Of a stretch of 64,000 nucleotides of DNA, positions 35,125 to 43,968 are shown piece after piece (position 1 is the first letter of the stretch; the number at the start of each line of letters is the position of its first letter). This DNA is from Paradesertivirga superstes (GTDB lineage Bacteria > Bacteroidota > Bacteroidia > Sphingobacteriales > Sphingobacteriaceae), in the NCBI RefSeq assembly GCF_037622515.1, contig NZ_JBBJCN010000002.1, positions 248,001-312,000 on the forward strand. Reading direction: 5' to 3'. Both the position numbers and the translations under genes were made by a program. A model generated the notes under the pieces. It was not told the origin of the DNA. It saw only the letters and a list, made by a program, of their open reading frames with translations, and made no database searches.

Positions 35125-35982
35125 TTAAGCTGACCACAAAAACGAAACACTTTGAGAACTTGCCTGAAGCCGTTGAATAGCCTTTTCCTTTAACTGTCTT
35201 ATCCGCTCTCTGGAAAGTGAAAATTTATCACTAATTTCTTCCAGTGTGAGCGGACCCGGATTATCTATACCATAATATAATTTTAATACTTCGCATTCTT
35301 TAACCGGCAAAACTGAGATATACCGCTGAACATCTTTTGATAAAGATTCCTGAAGAAGACCGTTGTCTGTTGGGTAGGCATCGTCAGGCAATATATCCAT
35401 CAACGTATTTTCATTAGAAGAAGAAACCGGATTATATAAGGAACTATAATTCCCTGAATTTAATAATGAATCTGAAATCTTTTCTGCATTCACATTTAGA
35501 TAAAAGGCCAATTCATCAATTGAAGGTTCTCTTTCCAGTTGTTGTTCCAGCTTAGCCGAAGCCTTTTTAATGCGGCTTAATGCATCCGATTGGTTTTGAG
35601 GCAGATGTACAATACTCGAGTATTCTGAAATTGAGTTGATTATAGACTGCCTGATCCACCATACGGCATACGAAAGAAACTTAAAACCCTGGCCGGCGTC
35701 AAAGCGCTTTGCCGCCTTTATTAATCCGATATTTCCCTCATTAATTAAATCACAAAGTTCTACGTGAGAATTCTGATATTGCTTGGCAATTGAAACTACA
35801 AATCGAAGATTGGCGGTTACCAGGCGCTCTAAAGCTGCCTGGTTGCCATTGCCAATTTGTTTTACGAGTAATATCTCCTCTTCTGCGGTAATTGTATTAA
35901 TCTTTCCAATATCATTAAGGTACCTTTTCAGGGAACTATCGTCCCTGTTTGTAATTGAATAGGCAATTTTTTTGTGTTCCAT
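35125..35982 (-). CDS. RpoD-like RNA polymerase sigma factor (probably group 2, alternative)
   Basis: 285 aa sigma-70 with regions 1.2 to 4.2: LKRYLNDIGKINTITAEEE (1.2), NLRFVVSIAKQYQN and LINEGNIGLIKAAKRFD (2.1-2.2), FKFLSYAVWWIRQSI (2.3-2.4), IVHLPQN (3.0), then LTLEEISDKFSLSRERIRQLKEKAI split across region 4.2. It is close to the Bacteroidota housekeeping sigma in size, but several usually conserved positions differ (HVELCDLINEG for the usual LGDLINEG, SISEYSSIVHLPQNQ for AEQSRIVRLPLN) and the C-terminus lacks the usual LRSYLG-like end. I infer a second, group 2 factor. It begins 17 bp after the amino acid permease gene and thus appears to be the last gene of the glycine cleavage operon. 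Confidence 0.88.
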   Translation of the reverse strand: MEHKKIAYSITNRDDSSLKRYLNDIGKINTITAEEEILLVKQIGNGNQAALERLVTANLRFVVSIAKQYQNSHVELCDLINEGNIGLIKAAKRFDAGQGFKFLSYAVWWIRQSIINSISEYSSIVHLPQNQSDALSRIKKASAKLEQQLEREPSIDELAFYLNVNAEKISDSLLNSGNYSSLYNPVSSSNENTLMDILPDDAYPTDNGLLQESLSKDVQRYISVLPVKECEVLKLYYGIDNPGPLTLEEISDKFSLSRERIRQLKEKAIQRLQASSQSVSFLWSA

Positions 35983-35999
35983 TTACAGATCTTAAATGA

Positions 36000-37532
36000 T
36001 TATAATTCTGGTTTTGGAGGATCATTAGGAATACTCACACGCCCTTTCCTGATTAGCGAATTTTTTACACTGTATGTAAAATAGATAACAAAGCCTATGG
36101 CCATCCATATAACAAGTCTTTCCCAGTTATGTGCACCCAATCCAACCATCATCAATAAACAGGCTAGCGCTCCGAGAATGGGCAAAAAGGGCATCCAGGG
36201 GGTTTTGAAGGGTCGTGGTGTGTGCGGATCTGTTTTACGCATCACAATTACTCCTATGCAAACCAATACAAATGCAAATAAAGTTCCGATACTTGTCATA
36301 TCGCCTACTACATCACCGGGTATAAATGCAGCGAACAATCCTACAAATACAATAAATATTAGATTTGATTTAAAAGGAGTTTGAAATTTAGGATGCACCT
36401 CAGAAAATACTTTTGGTATGAGCCCGTCTCTGGACATTGAAAAGAAAACACGCGACTGCCCTAAAAGCATTACCAGAATAACTGAAGAAAAGCCCGCAAG
36501 AATTGCTACTGTAATTAAGATAGAAAGCCAATGAAAACCTGGCATATAGGTATCAATCGCGTAAGCCACCGAGGCTTCTTTACCGGCAACCGCAAATTCT
36601 TTATAGTTAGCAACACCTGTGAGAACATAGCTGAAAAGCACATATAAAACTGTACAAATTACCAGAGAAACCAAAATGCCTATGGGCATGTCCTTCTTAG
36701 GGTTTTTTGCTTCCTGGGCGGCGGTTGACACTGCATCAAACCCAATAAATGCGAAGAAAACAACACCTGCGCCACTAACAATCCCGGATAATCCGAAAGT
36801 TCCGAAATCCCTGGTAAAAAAATCACCCCAGCTTGTCACGCCATTTTTAAGACCTTGCTCTCCCACATTCAAAGGGATGTAAGGAGTATGATTCACCGGG
36901 TTCATATATGACCAGCCCAATACGATGAATACAATAACTATGGCGACTTTAAGAATCACAATCACGCCATTGACATTCGCTGATTCCTTAGTTCCGCGCA
37001 TTAAAATTAACGAAAGAACAATGACTATAAATAGTGCCGGTAGGTTGATAATACCCTGAATACCATCGGGTGAAGTTTGAAAGGGTGAATGAAAAAATTG
37101 ATATGGGATAGATGTACCAAAGGTTCCTAATAATTTATTAAGGTATTCAGACCAGGCAATCGATACAGTTGCGGCGCCAACTGCATATTCGAGCACCAGA
37201 TCCCAGCCGATAATCCAGGCAATTACCTCGCCCATTGTTGCATAAGAATAGGTGTAAGCCGAGCCTGCAATGGGTATCATGGATGCAAACTCGGCATAAC
37301 ATAATCCTGCCAGTCCGCAACCTACTGCGGCAAGGATAAATGAAAGGGTTACCGCCGGTCCTGCATGATCTGCCGCTGCTGCTGCCGTTCTTACAAAAAG
37401 TCCAGCACCAATAATTGCTCCTATACCCAGCGCCACCAGGTTACCTGCACCAAGTGTCCTTCTTAAAGATCCGTGTCCGGTTTCGGCAGCTTCTTTTATC
37501 AAGAGATCTAAAGGTTTCTTATATTTCATCAT
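36000..37532 (-). CDS. APC family amino acid permease (cationic amino acid transporter-like)
   Basis: 510 aa, about twelve or more transmembrane segments. Family hallmarks include GAGNLVALGIGAIIGAGLFV (helix 1, the G-x-G break that binds the amino acid carboxylate), AGLCYAEFASMIPIAGSAYT, VLEYAVGAATVSIAWSEYL and FFAFIGFDAVSTAAQEAKNP (helix 6 region). The long form resembles CAT/YfnA-type permeases. It is 35 bp downstream of sdaA and upstream of the sigma gene, so the likely substrate class is an amino acid feeding serine/glycine catabolism; which one is not determined. Confidence 0.9.
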   Translation of the reverse strand: MMKYKKPLDLLIKEAAETGHGSLRRTLGAGNLVALGIGAIIGAGLFVRTAAAAADHAGPAVTLSFILAAVGCGLAGLCYAEFASMIPIAGSAYTYSYATMGEVIAWIIGWDLVLEYAVGAATVSIAWSEYLNKLLGTFGTSIPYQFFHSPFQTSPDGIQGIINLPALFIVIVLSLILMRGTKESANVNGVIVILKVAIVIVFIVLGWSYMNPVNHTPYIPLNVGEQGLKNGVTSWGDFFTRDFGTFGLSGIVSGAGVVFFAFIGFDAVSTAAQEAKNPKKDMPIGILVSLVICTVLYVLFSYVLTGVANYKEFAVAGKEASVAYAIDTYMPGFHWLSILITVAILAGFSSVILVMLLGQSRVFFSMSRDGLIPKVFSEVHPKFQTPFKSNLIFIVFVGLFAAFIPGDVVGDMTSIGTLFAFVLVCIGVIVMRKTDPHTPRPFKTPWMPFLPILGALACLLMMVGLGAHNWERLVIWMAIGFVIYFTYSVKNSLIRKGRVSIPNDPPKPEL

Positions 37533-37567
37533 ATCGTGTTGTTTTGTTAATAATTAAAAATTGGTAA

Positions 37568-39040
37568 TCAGCATTCGCTTAAACTGATGGGAATATTGAT
37601 GGCTAATCCGCCTTCGGAGGTTTCTTTATACCTCGAATTCATATCTATGGCAGTTGCCCACATGGTTTTGATAACATTATCCAGTGAAACAATCGCTTGA
37701 CAAGGGTCACTTCTTAATGCTAGCTGTGAAGCTGTTATAGCTTTAATAGCTCCCATAGCATTACGTTCGATGCATGGAATTTGAACTAATCCGCCTATTG
37801 GGTCACAGGTTAGGCCCAAATGATGCTCCATAGCAATTTCTGCAGCCATTAAACATTGTTTTGGGGTTCCTCCAAGCACTTCGGTAAGTCCGGCAGCAGC
37901 CATTGCTGAGGACACTCCTATTTCTGCCTGACATCCACCCATGGCTGCTGATATGGTTGCACCCTTTTTGAAAATACTTCCAACTTCTGCTGCGGTTAGA
38001 AGAAACCTAATGATTTTTTCTTCAGAGTCTCCGTCGCAGAAAGTAATAAAGTATTGAAGAACTGCGGGAATTACTCCGGCTGCGCCATTAGTTGGAGCAG
38101 TTACTACACGACCAAAAGAAGCATTTACCTCATTAACTGCCAGCGCGAAACAGCTCACCCAGTCCAGCGTATAGTTAAAGCCTTTCCCGGATTCCCTTAT
38201 TAAAGATTGCCATTCATCATAATTTTTCGGATCCTGATGTTTTAAAAGTTCGCGGCTTAATCCCACGGCTCTTCTTTTCACGTTCAGGCCGCCAGGTAAT
38301 ATCCCTTCTGTCTGAGATCCCTTATACATACATTCCCGCATTATTTGGTAAATGACTAAAAGATCTTTGCGTATAGCCTTATCGCTTCTCCATGTCTTTT
38401 CATTTTCAAAAACGATTGAAGAAATTGACATGGAAGTTCTGTCACAGTATTCCAGCAAATCGGATGCATAATTTATGGGGAATGGCAGGCAAACAAATTC
38501 ATCGTTTTTTTGAGTATCGCCCATGCTCGTTTCGCTTACGATAAAACCTCCGCCAATTGAATAATATGTTTCAACTAACTGACCTTGTTCTCCCAGATCA
38601 GCTACAAAAACCATAGCGTTTGGATGAAAAGGCAACGACTCTTTATTAAGGAATTTTATATTATCCGTAGCTGAAAAGCCTATGGACTTAATCCCGTTTA
38701 GCAGGAGCTTACCGCTGCCGGCTATTTCCTCAATCACAGCAGGGATATTGTCGGTGTCTATGGTAACAGCATCATGACCGCATAATCCCAGCATAAGAGC
38801 AATATCAGTTCCATGCCCGATACCGGTTTTAGCAAGAGACCCATATAACAATACCGAAAGCGATTCTACTTTATCCAGGGCTCCTTTCGATTTCAGCACT
38901 TCAAGAAATTGCTCACTAGCTTTCCAGGGTCCCAGCGTATGAGAGCTGGAAGGACCTACCCCAATTTTAAACATATCAAATACTGATATGCTCTCTTCTA
39001 AGATTATTTTTTTATCAGCACTCACCAGCTCCTCCATCAT
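37568..39040 (-). CDS. sdaA: L-serine ammonia-lyase (iron-sulfur dependent)
   Basis: 490 aa single-chain serine dehydratase producing pyruvate and ammonia with a [4Fe-4S] cluster. The N-terminal beta domain begins FDMFKIGVGPSSSHTLGP; the alpha domain has GGCQAEIGVSSAMAAAGLTE, EHHLGLTCDPIGGLVQIPC and IERNAMGAIKA, which include conserved cluster cysteines. Length is normal for the fused bacterial form. It overlaps gcvT by 4 bp (ATGA-type), so in this operon serine derived from glycine via GcvPHT and serine hydroxymethyltransferase could be passed on to pyruvate; glyA itself is not in this window. Confidence 0.96.
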   Translation of the reverse strand: MMEELVSADKKIILEESISVFDMFKIGVGPSSSHTLGPWKASEQFLEVLKSKGALDKVESLSVLLYGSLAKTGIGHGTDIALMLGLCGHDAVTIDTDNIPAVIEEIAGSGKLLLNGIKSIGFSATDNIKFLNKESLPFHPNAMVFVADLGEQGQLVETYYSIGGGFIVSETSMGDTQKNDEFVCLPFPINYASDLLEYCDRTSMSISSIVFENEKTWRSDKAIRKDLLVIYQIMRECMYKGSQTEGILPGGLNVKRRAVGLSRELLKHQDPKNYDEWQSLIRESGKGFNYTLDWVSCFALAVNEVNASFGRVVTAPTNGAAGVIPAVLQYFITFCDGDSEEKIIRFLLTAAEVGSIFKKGATISAAMGGCQAEIGVSSAMAAAGLTEVLGGTPKQCLMAAEIAMEHHLGLTCDPIGGLVQIPCIERNAMGAIKAITASQLALRSDPCQAIVSLDNVIKTMWATAIDMNSRYKETSEGGLAINIPISLSEC

Positions 39041-40119
39041 ATTTTATAGAATGGCGTTTTAACTACTTTAGCTTTCAATCTTTTATCTCTGATTTGAAGA
39101 AAGATTTCTGTATCTTCTTTAGCCCAGTCGCTTTGAAGATATGCCAGACCGATCGCCTTTTGCAAGGAAGGCGATTGGGTTCCGGATGTTACCTTTCCTA
39201 TTTCGTTGCCACCTGGATCAATGATGATATAATCGTGTCTGGGAATGCCACGGTCAATCATCTCAAAACCAACAAGTTTTTTCTCAAGGCCCTGTTTCTT
39301 TTGTTCGAGCAGGTTGGCCGAGTTTACAAAGTCTTTATTAAATTTGGTTATCCATCCAAGGCCAGCTTCAAGTGGTGAAGTAGTATCATCTATATCATTT
39401 CCATAAAGACAATAAGCCATTTCAAGTCTGAGTGTATCTCTTGCTCCGAGTCCTATGGGTTTAATCCCAAAATTCGCCCCGGCAGAAAAAATTGAGTTCC
39501 ATATTTCCGCAGCCTTGTCGTTTTGTACATAAATTTCAAATCCACCCGCTCCGGTATATCCTGTAGCAGAGATGATGACATTTTCAACTCCCGCCATCAT
39601 TCCCTTTCTGAAGCTATAGTATTCCATTTCTGAAAGATCCATATCCGTAAGGAGTTGAAGCACTTCCGTAGCCTTCGGTCCCTGAACAGCCAGTAATGAA
39701 ATTTCATCTGATATATCTTCCATTGTGACACCATAGCTGTTGTACTTTTTAATCCAGTTCCAGTCTTTTTCAATGTTAGAGGCATTTACTACCAGCATAA
39801 ATTTTTCCTTATTTATGCGATATACAAGCAAATCATCCACGATTCCATCGGTTTCATTAGGCATGCAGGAATACTGGATTTTACCATCGATTAACTTTGA
39901 GGCATCGTTAGAGCTAATCTTTTGAATGAGTTCGAGTGCATGTTCGCCGCTAAGGATAAATTCGCCCATATGGCTTACGTCAAACACACCAACACCCTTG
40001 CGTACTGTTTCGTGCTCTGCATTAATACCTGTATAAAGAACTGGCATGTTATATCCGGCAAAGGGAACCATCTTTGCTCCAAGGGAAATATGTATGGGCG
40101 TTAAGGCTGTATCTTTCAT
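39037..40119 (-). CDS. gcvT: Glycine cleavage system T protein (aminomethyltransferase)
   Basis: 360 aa. It transfers the aminomethyl carbon from H protein to tetrahydrofolate, releasing ammonia. Expected segments are present: MVPFAGYNMPVLYTGINAEHE with GVFDVSHMGEF near the N-terminus, GYTGAGGFEIYV, and GLGARDTLRLEMAYCLYGND, followed by GLGWITKF. It lies 4 bp after gcvH and overlaps sdaA by 4 bp. Confidence 0.97.
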   Translation of the reverse strand: MKDTALTPIHISLGAKMVPFAGYNMPVLYTGINAEHETVRKGVGVFDVSHMGEFILSGEHALELIQKISSNDASKLIDGKIQYSCMPNETDGIVDDLLVYRINKEKFMLVVNASNIEKDWNWIKKYNSYGVTMEDISDEISLLAVQGPKATEVLQLLTDMDLSEMEYYSFRKGMMAGVENVIISATGYTGAGGFEIYVQNDKAAEIWNSIFSAGANFGIKPIGLGARDTLRLEMAYCLYGNDIDDTTSPLEAGLGWITKFNKDFVNSANLLEQKKQGLEKKLVGFEMIDRGIPRHDYIIIDPGGNEIGKVTSGTQSPSLQKAIGLAYLQSDWAKEDTEIFLQIRDKRLKAKVVKTPFYKI

Positions 40120-40123
40120 CGCA

Positions 40124-40504
40124 TCAGGCCCCTATTAACGATTTATACTCTTCGGCTGATAGAAGGTCATTTAGCTCAGAAAGATCCGATAAAGACATTT
40201 TGACCATCCAGCCTTCCCCATAAGGATCTGCATTAACCAATTCGGGTTCTGGCTCAAGCTTGGGATTTAGTTCGATAATAACGCCGGTAACAGGCATAAA
40301 TAGATCAGAGACTGTTTTAACCGCTTCTACCGATCCAAACACCTCATTTTTAGCCGCTTCATCACCAGAAATCTGAATATCGATATATACAATATCACCA
40401 AGCTCGCGCTGCGCAAAATCGGTTACACCTATATACGCTTCAGCTCCCGAAATCTTTATCCATTCGTGATCATGTGTGTATTTTAATTCTTCAGGAAAAA
40501 TCAT
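40124..40504 (-). CDS. gcvH: Glycine cleavage system H protein
   Basis: 126 aa lipoyl carrier shuttling the aminomethyl group among P, T and L proteins. The lipoylation site is Lys63 in GSVEAVKTVSD, preceded by the typical HEWIKISGAEAYIGVTDFAQ. Length is normal. It follows gcvP by 36 bp and precedes gcvT by 4 bp. The L protein (dihydrolipoamide dehydrogenase) is not encoded in this window. Confidence 0.97.
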   Translation of the reverse strand: MIFPEELKYTHDHEWIKISGAEAYIGVTDFAQRELGDIVYIDIQISGDEAAKNEVFGSVEAVKTVSDLFMPVTGVIIELNPKLEPEPELVNADPYGEGWMVKMSLSDLSELNDLLSAEEYKSLIGA

Positions 40505-40540
40505 GTGTTTATAGTTTTACGTTTTTATAAGGATATTTAA

Positions 40541-43447
40541 TTAATAGAATGATTCATGAATCTCACCTAAACGAAAAGCCTCTTCAGAATAAGCTTCCAA
40601 AGGCGGGCAGGAACAAATCAACGTTCTGTCACCGTGAGTATCGTTTACCCTTCCAACAGAAGGCCAGAACTTGTGCTCGGCCACATATGCCAAAGGAAAA
40701 GCAGCAGTTTGACGGGAGTAAGGCTTATCCCAGTTATCGCTTGTAATTATAGCCGCGGTATGAGGCGCGTTTTTTAAAGTATTGCTTATCTTATCTATAG
40801 TGCCATCTTCAACCGATTGAATTTCTCTTCGAATAGCAATCATCGCATCACAAAAGCGGTCCAGTTCGTGTTTCGGCTCCGATTCTGTGGGCTCTACCAT
40901 CAGGGTTCCGGCAACAGGGAAGGAAACGGTTGGAGCATGAAAACCATAATCTATTAATCGTTTGGCAATATCGGTTACCTCAATACCGAAGTTTTTAAAG
41001 GCACGGCAATCCAGAATCATTTCATGTGCACAGCGGCCTTCATTACCTGCATACAAAATGGGATAATGTTTCTCCAGTCGTGATTTAATATAATTCGCAT
41101 TTAATATGGCATATTTTGTAGCGTCGGTTAATCCTTCCGCACCCATCATAGCAATGTAAGCGTGAGAAATAATGAGGATAGACGCCGAACCCCATGGTGC
41201 CGCGGAAACCGCATGAATAGACTTTTCATTCCCCATATCAACAACAGGGTGTCCGGGCAGAAAAGGAACCAAATGCATAGCTACACCTATCGGCCCCATA
41301 CCGGGGCCGCCACCGCCATGAGGTATACAGAATGTTTTATGGAGGTTCAGGTGGCATACGTCAGCTCCTATAGCAGCCGGACTGGTCAATCCAACCTGAG
41401 CGTTCATGTTAGCGCCGTCCATGTATACCTGGCCTCCATTGTCATGGATTATCTTACAAATTTCTATAATAGATTCTTCAAAGACCCCATGGGTGGATGG
41501 ATAAGTTACCATCAGGCAGGATAAATGAGCTTTATGCTCTTCTGCCCGAGCTTTCAAATCCGCAACATCAATATTGCCGTTTGAATCGTATTTCACAACG
41601 ATGACTTTCATTCCGGCCATGGCAGCTGAAGCCGGATTAGTGCCATGTGCAGACGCCGGAATTAAGGCGATATTGCGATGCCCCTGCCCCCTGCTTTGAT
41701 GATAGGCACGAATAACCATTAAACCTGCATATTCGCCCTGTGCACCCGAATTTGGTTGCAAGCTCATAGCAGCAAAACCTGTTATTTCGCTAAGCCAGGT
41801 ATTCAATTCGTCAAATAGCTGCATATAGCCGGCCGTTTGATCTGATGGAGCGAAAGGATGCATTTTACTGAACTCAGGCCAGGAAACCGGGATCATTTCT
41901 GTGGTAGCATTCAGCTTCATAGTACAGGAACCCAGCGGAATCATAGAATGACACAGGGATAGATCTTTACTTTCCAGCGATTTGATATACCGCAGCATCT
42001 CATGCTCGGAATGATGGGTGTTAAATACCGGATGGGTGAGGAACTCAGAACTGCGCAGCAACTCAGGCGAGATACGGGCTTGAAGCGAAGCTTCTAAAGC
42101 ATCGATGTTTACATCTTTAATTGTTTTAGCCTTTACTTTCGCGAATACTTTAATGATGTTGAGTACATCATCAGGGCTTGTAGTTTCATCGAGGGCGATG
42201 CTAATTTCAGTTCCGGAATAATGAAAGTTTAATCCATTGCTAATAGCCTCCTCATGGATGGAACTGATCAGGCCTTTTAAATCAAGGCGAATTGTATCAA
42301 AAAACGATTCATTTTCCTGCCTATAGCCAAGTATTTCAAGCGCATCGGAAAGCAGTACAGCTAATCCATGTATCCTTCCGGCAATACTTTTCAGGCCCTC
42401 CTTTCCATGGTAAGCAGCATACATACCCGCCATAATTGCCAGCAGAGCCTGGGCGGTGCAGATGTTAGAAGTTGCTTTATCGCGCCGGATATGTTGTTCA
42501 CGGGTTTGAAGGGCCATGCGAAGTGCATAATTGCCGGAAGAGTCTACACTTACACCGATTATCCTTCCCGGAATATTGCGCTTGTACTCGTCTTTAGTGG
42601 CAAAATAGGCCGCATGCGGGCCTCCGAAACCCATAGGCACCCCAAAACGCTGGGTGCTTCCTACTACAATGTCTGCCCCCCATTCTCCGGGAGGAGTAAG
42701 CAGCGTGAGGCTGAGTATGTCAGCAACTACAGTAAGCTTAATGCCCTTCTCGTGAACCTTAGCAGCAAATTCTGAATAGCTATATACCGTTCCGCTTGCT
42801 GCCGGATATTGAATAATGGCCCCAAACATTGTATCCGTTAATTCCACAGTTTGGTGATTGCCGATCTGCAATTCTATCCCATAAGGACCAGAACGTGTTT
42901 TTAAAATATCGATGGTTTGAGGAAAGAGATCTTCAGATACAAAAAAGGTTTTAGCCACTGGATTTTTGCGCAGACTGTATTGCATAAACATGGCTTCGGC
43001 GGAAGCGGTTCCTTCATCGAGTAAAGATGCATTAGCAATTTCCATTCCTGTTAGGTCAATAACCATAGTTTGGAAGTTGAGCAAAGCCTGCAGACGCCCT
43101 TGTGAAATTTCGGCCTGGTAGGGTGTGTACTGAGTATACCAGCCCGGGTTTTCGAAGATGTTCCTCAGAATTACCGAGGGAACAATAGTATCGTAATACC
43201 CTTGCCCTATATAAGACTTGAAAACTTTGTTTTTGGAGGCTGTGATTTTTAAGCCCTTCAAATAGTCTGACTCGCTTTTTGCTCCTGGGAGATTAAGTGC
43301 CTGCTTTAAACGGATGCCCTCAGGAACAGTTTGATCTATAAGTTCGTCAAGTGAAGTGGCATTAACCTCACTTAACATTGCCAGGGTTCCTTCCTGAGAT
43401 CGTGCAATGTGACGGTTTGAAAATTTCTCTTTAAAACTAATATCCAT
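40541..43447 (-). CDS. gcvP: Glycine dehydrogenase (decarboxylating), P protein
   Basis: 968 aa full-length fused P protein. The N-terminal half has EISQGRLQALLNFQTMVIDL and GFGGPHAAYFATKDEYKRNIPGR type segments (shown in part), and the C-terminal half carries the PLP lysine within HLNLHKTFCIPHGGGGPG, preceded by MIPLGSCTMKLNA and QPNSGAQGEYAGL. It is the first gene of the gcvP-gcvH-gcvT-sdaA-permease-sigma unit. The leader to the previous gene is only 74 bp and contains no glycine riboswitch-like structure that I can see. Confidence 0.97.
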   Translation of the reverse strand: MDISFKEKFSNRHIARSQEGTLAMLSEVNATSLDELIDQTVPEGIRLKQALNLPGAKSESDYLKGLKITASKNKVFKSYIGQGYYDTIVPSVILRNIFENPGWYTQYTPYQAEISQGRLQALLNFQTMVIDLTGMEIANASLLDEGTASAEAMFMQYSLRKNPVAKTFFVSEDLFPQTIDILKTRSGPYGIELQIGNHQTVELTDTMFGAIIQYPAASGTVYSYSEFAAKVHEKGIKLTVVADILSLTLLTPPGEWGADIVVGSTQRFGVPMGFGGPHAAYFATKDEYKRNIPGRIIGVSVDSSGNYALRMALQTREQHIRRDKATSNICTAQALLAIMAGMYAAYHGKEGLKSIAGRIHGLAVLLSDALEILGYRQENESFFDTIRLDLKGLISSIHEEAISNGLNFHYSGTEISIALDETTSPDDVLNIIKVFAKVKAKTIKDVNIDALEASLQARISPELLRSSEFLTHPVFNTHHSEHEMLRYIKSLESKDLSLCHSMIPLGSCTMKLNATTEMIPVSWPEFSKMHPFAPSDQTAGYMQLFDELNTWLSEITGFAAMSLQPNSGAQGEYAGLMVIRAYHQSRGQGHRNIALIPASAHGTNPASAAMAGMKVIVVKYDSNGNIDVADLKARAEEHKAHLSCLMVTYPSTHGVFEESIIEICKIIHDNGGQVYMDGANMNAQVGLTSPAAIGADVCHLNLHKTFCIPHGGGGPGMGPIGVAMHLVPFLPGHPVVDMGNEKSIHAVSAAPWGSASILIISHAYIAMMGAEGLTDATKYAILNANYIKSRLEKHYPILYAGNEGRCAHEMILDCRAFKNFGIEVTDIAKRLIDYGFHAPTVSFPVAGTLMVEPTESEPKHELDRFCDAMIAIRREIQSVEDGTIDKISNTLKNAPHTAAIITSDNWDKPYSRQTAAFPLAYVAEHKFWPSVGRVNDTHGDRTLICSCPPLEAYSEEAFRLGEIHESFY

Positions 43448-43521
43448 TATTTCTAAATAATCTCTATGGGTTTGTTAATGTACTATCTATTCATTTTAGC
43501 CGACCGATGCATTACGACTGC

Positions 43522-43965
43522 TCATTTCACGAGCTCTGCATCGATAATAAAAATTTCGGATCTGGAATCTCCGGTTTCATTTAAAACCAGATTTCCTCTG
43601 ATCCTGATTGGTTTATCAGAATAAGGAACTCCCCTGGGACTATGCACTTCAACCATCGAAGGAATGTCACCTTGTCCGCAATAGGCACATTGATCATAGG
43701 GCACCACGGCAAGCATAAATTCCTTATTTTCGAAGCCCGCTTTAATAGGTATAATATATCCGGGAAGCTCTAAAATCCTATTGTTCATTATTTTAAGTTG
43801 CATCGGAAAGCTGGGAACCATTTTATAATGGGCATTTTTCTTATACTTCTTTTCAGCAATAAGCTTCCATACATTAGTCATTAATGGAACATGAGCAGGT
43901 GCCTGAGCCTTCACGATTAAGGAACTGCCTATTAGAAACACGAGTATGAAAGTCTTTTTTAACAT
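43522..43965 (-). CDS. Secreted DUF3299-like protein with CxxC
   Basis: 147 aa with a signal peptide (KKTFILVFLIGSSLIVKAQ). The mature part has ILELPGYIIPIKAGFENKEF and then VVPYDQCAYCGQGD with Cys93 and Cys96, followed by VEVHSPRG, and a domain closing RGNLVLNE. This resembles DUF3299, in which a conserved cysteine/proline block follows a GYMxP-type segment. It starts 3 bp after the FtsX-like permease, so the ABC genes and this one form a unit. From memory, DUF3299 proteins occur with similar ABC components in the Vibrio zrg zinc-uptake cluster; a metal link here is inference. Confidence 0.65.
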   Translation of the reverse strand: MLKKTFILVFLIGSSLIVKAQAPAHVPLMTNVWKLIAEKKYKKNAHYKMVPSFPMQLKIMNNRILELPGYIIPIKAGFENKEFMLAVVPYDQCAYCGQGDIPSMVEVHSPRGVPYSDKPIRIRGNLVLNETGDSRSEIFIIDAELVK

Positions 43966-43968
43966 ATG

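Noticed and set aside
43448..43521. Possible glycine riboswitch upstream of gcvP
   Set aside because: The gap is only 74 bp with no tandem aptamer-like stems or terminator; too short for a glycine riboswitch.
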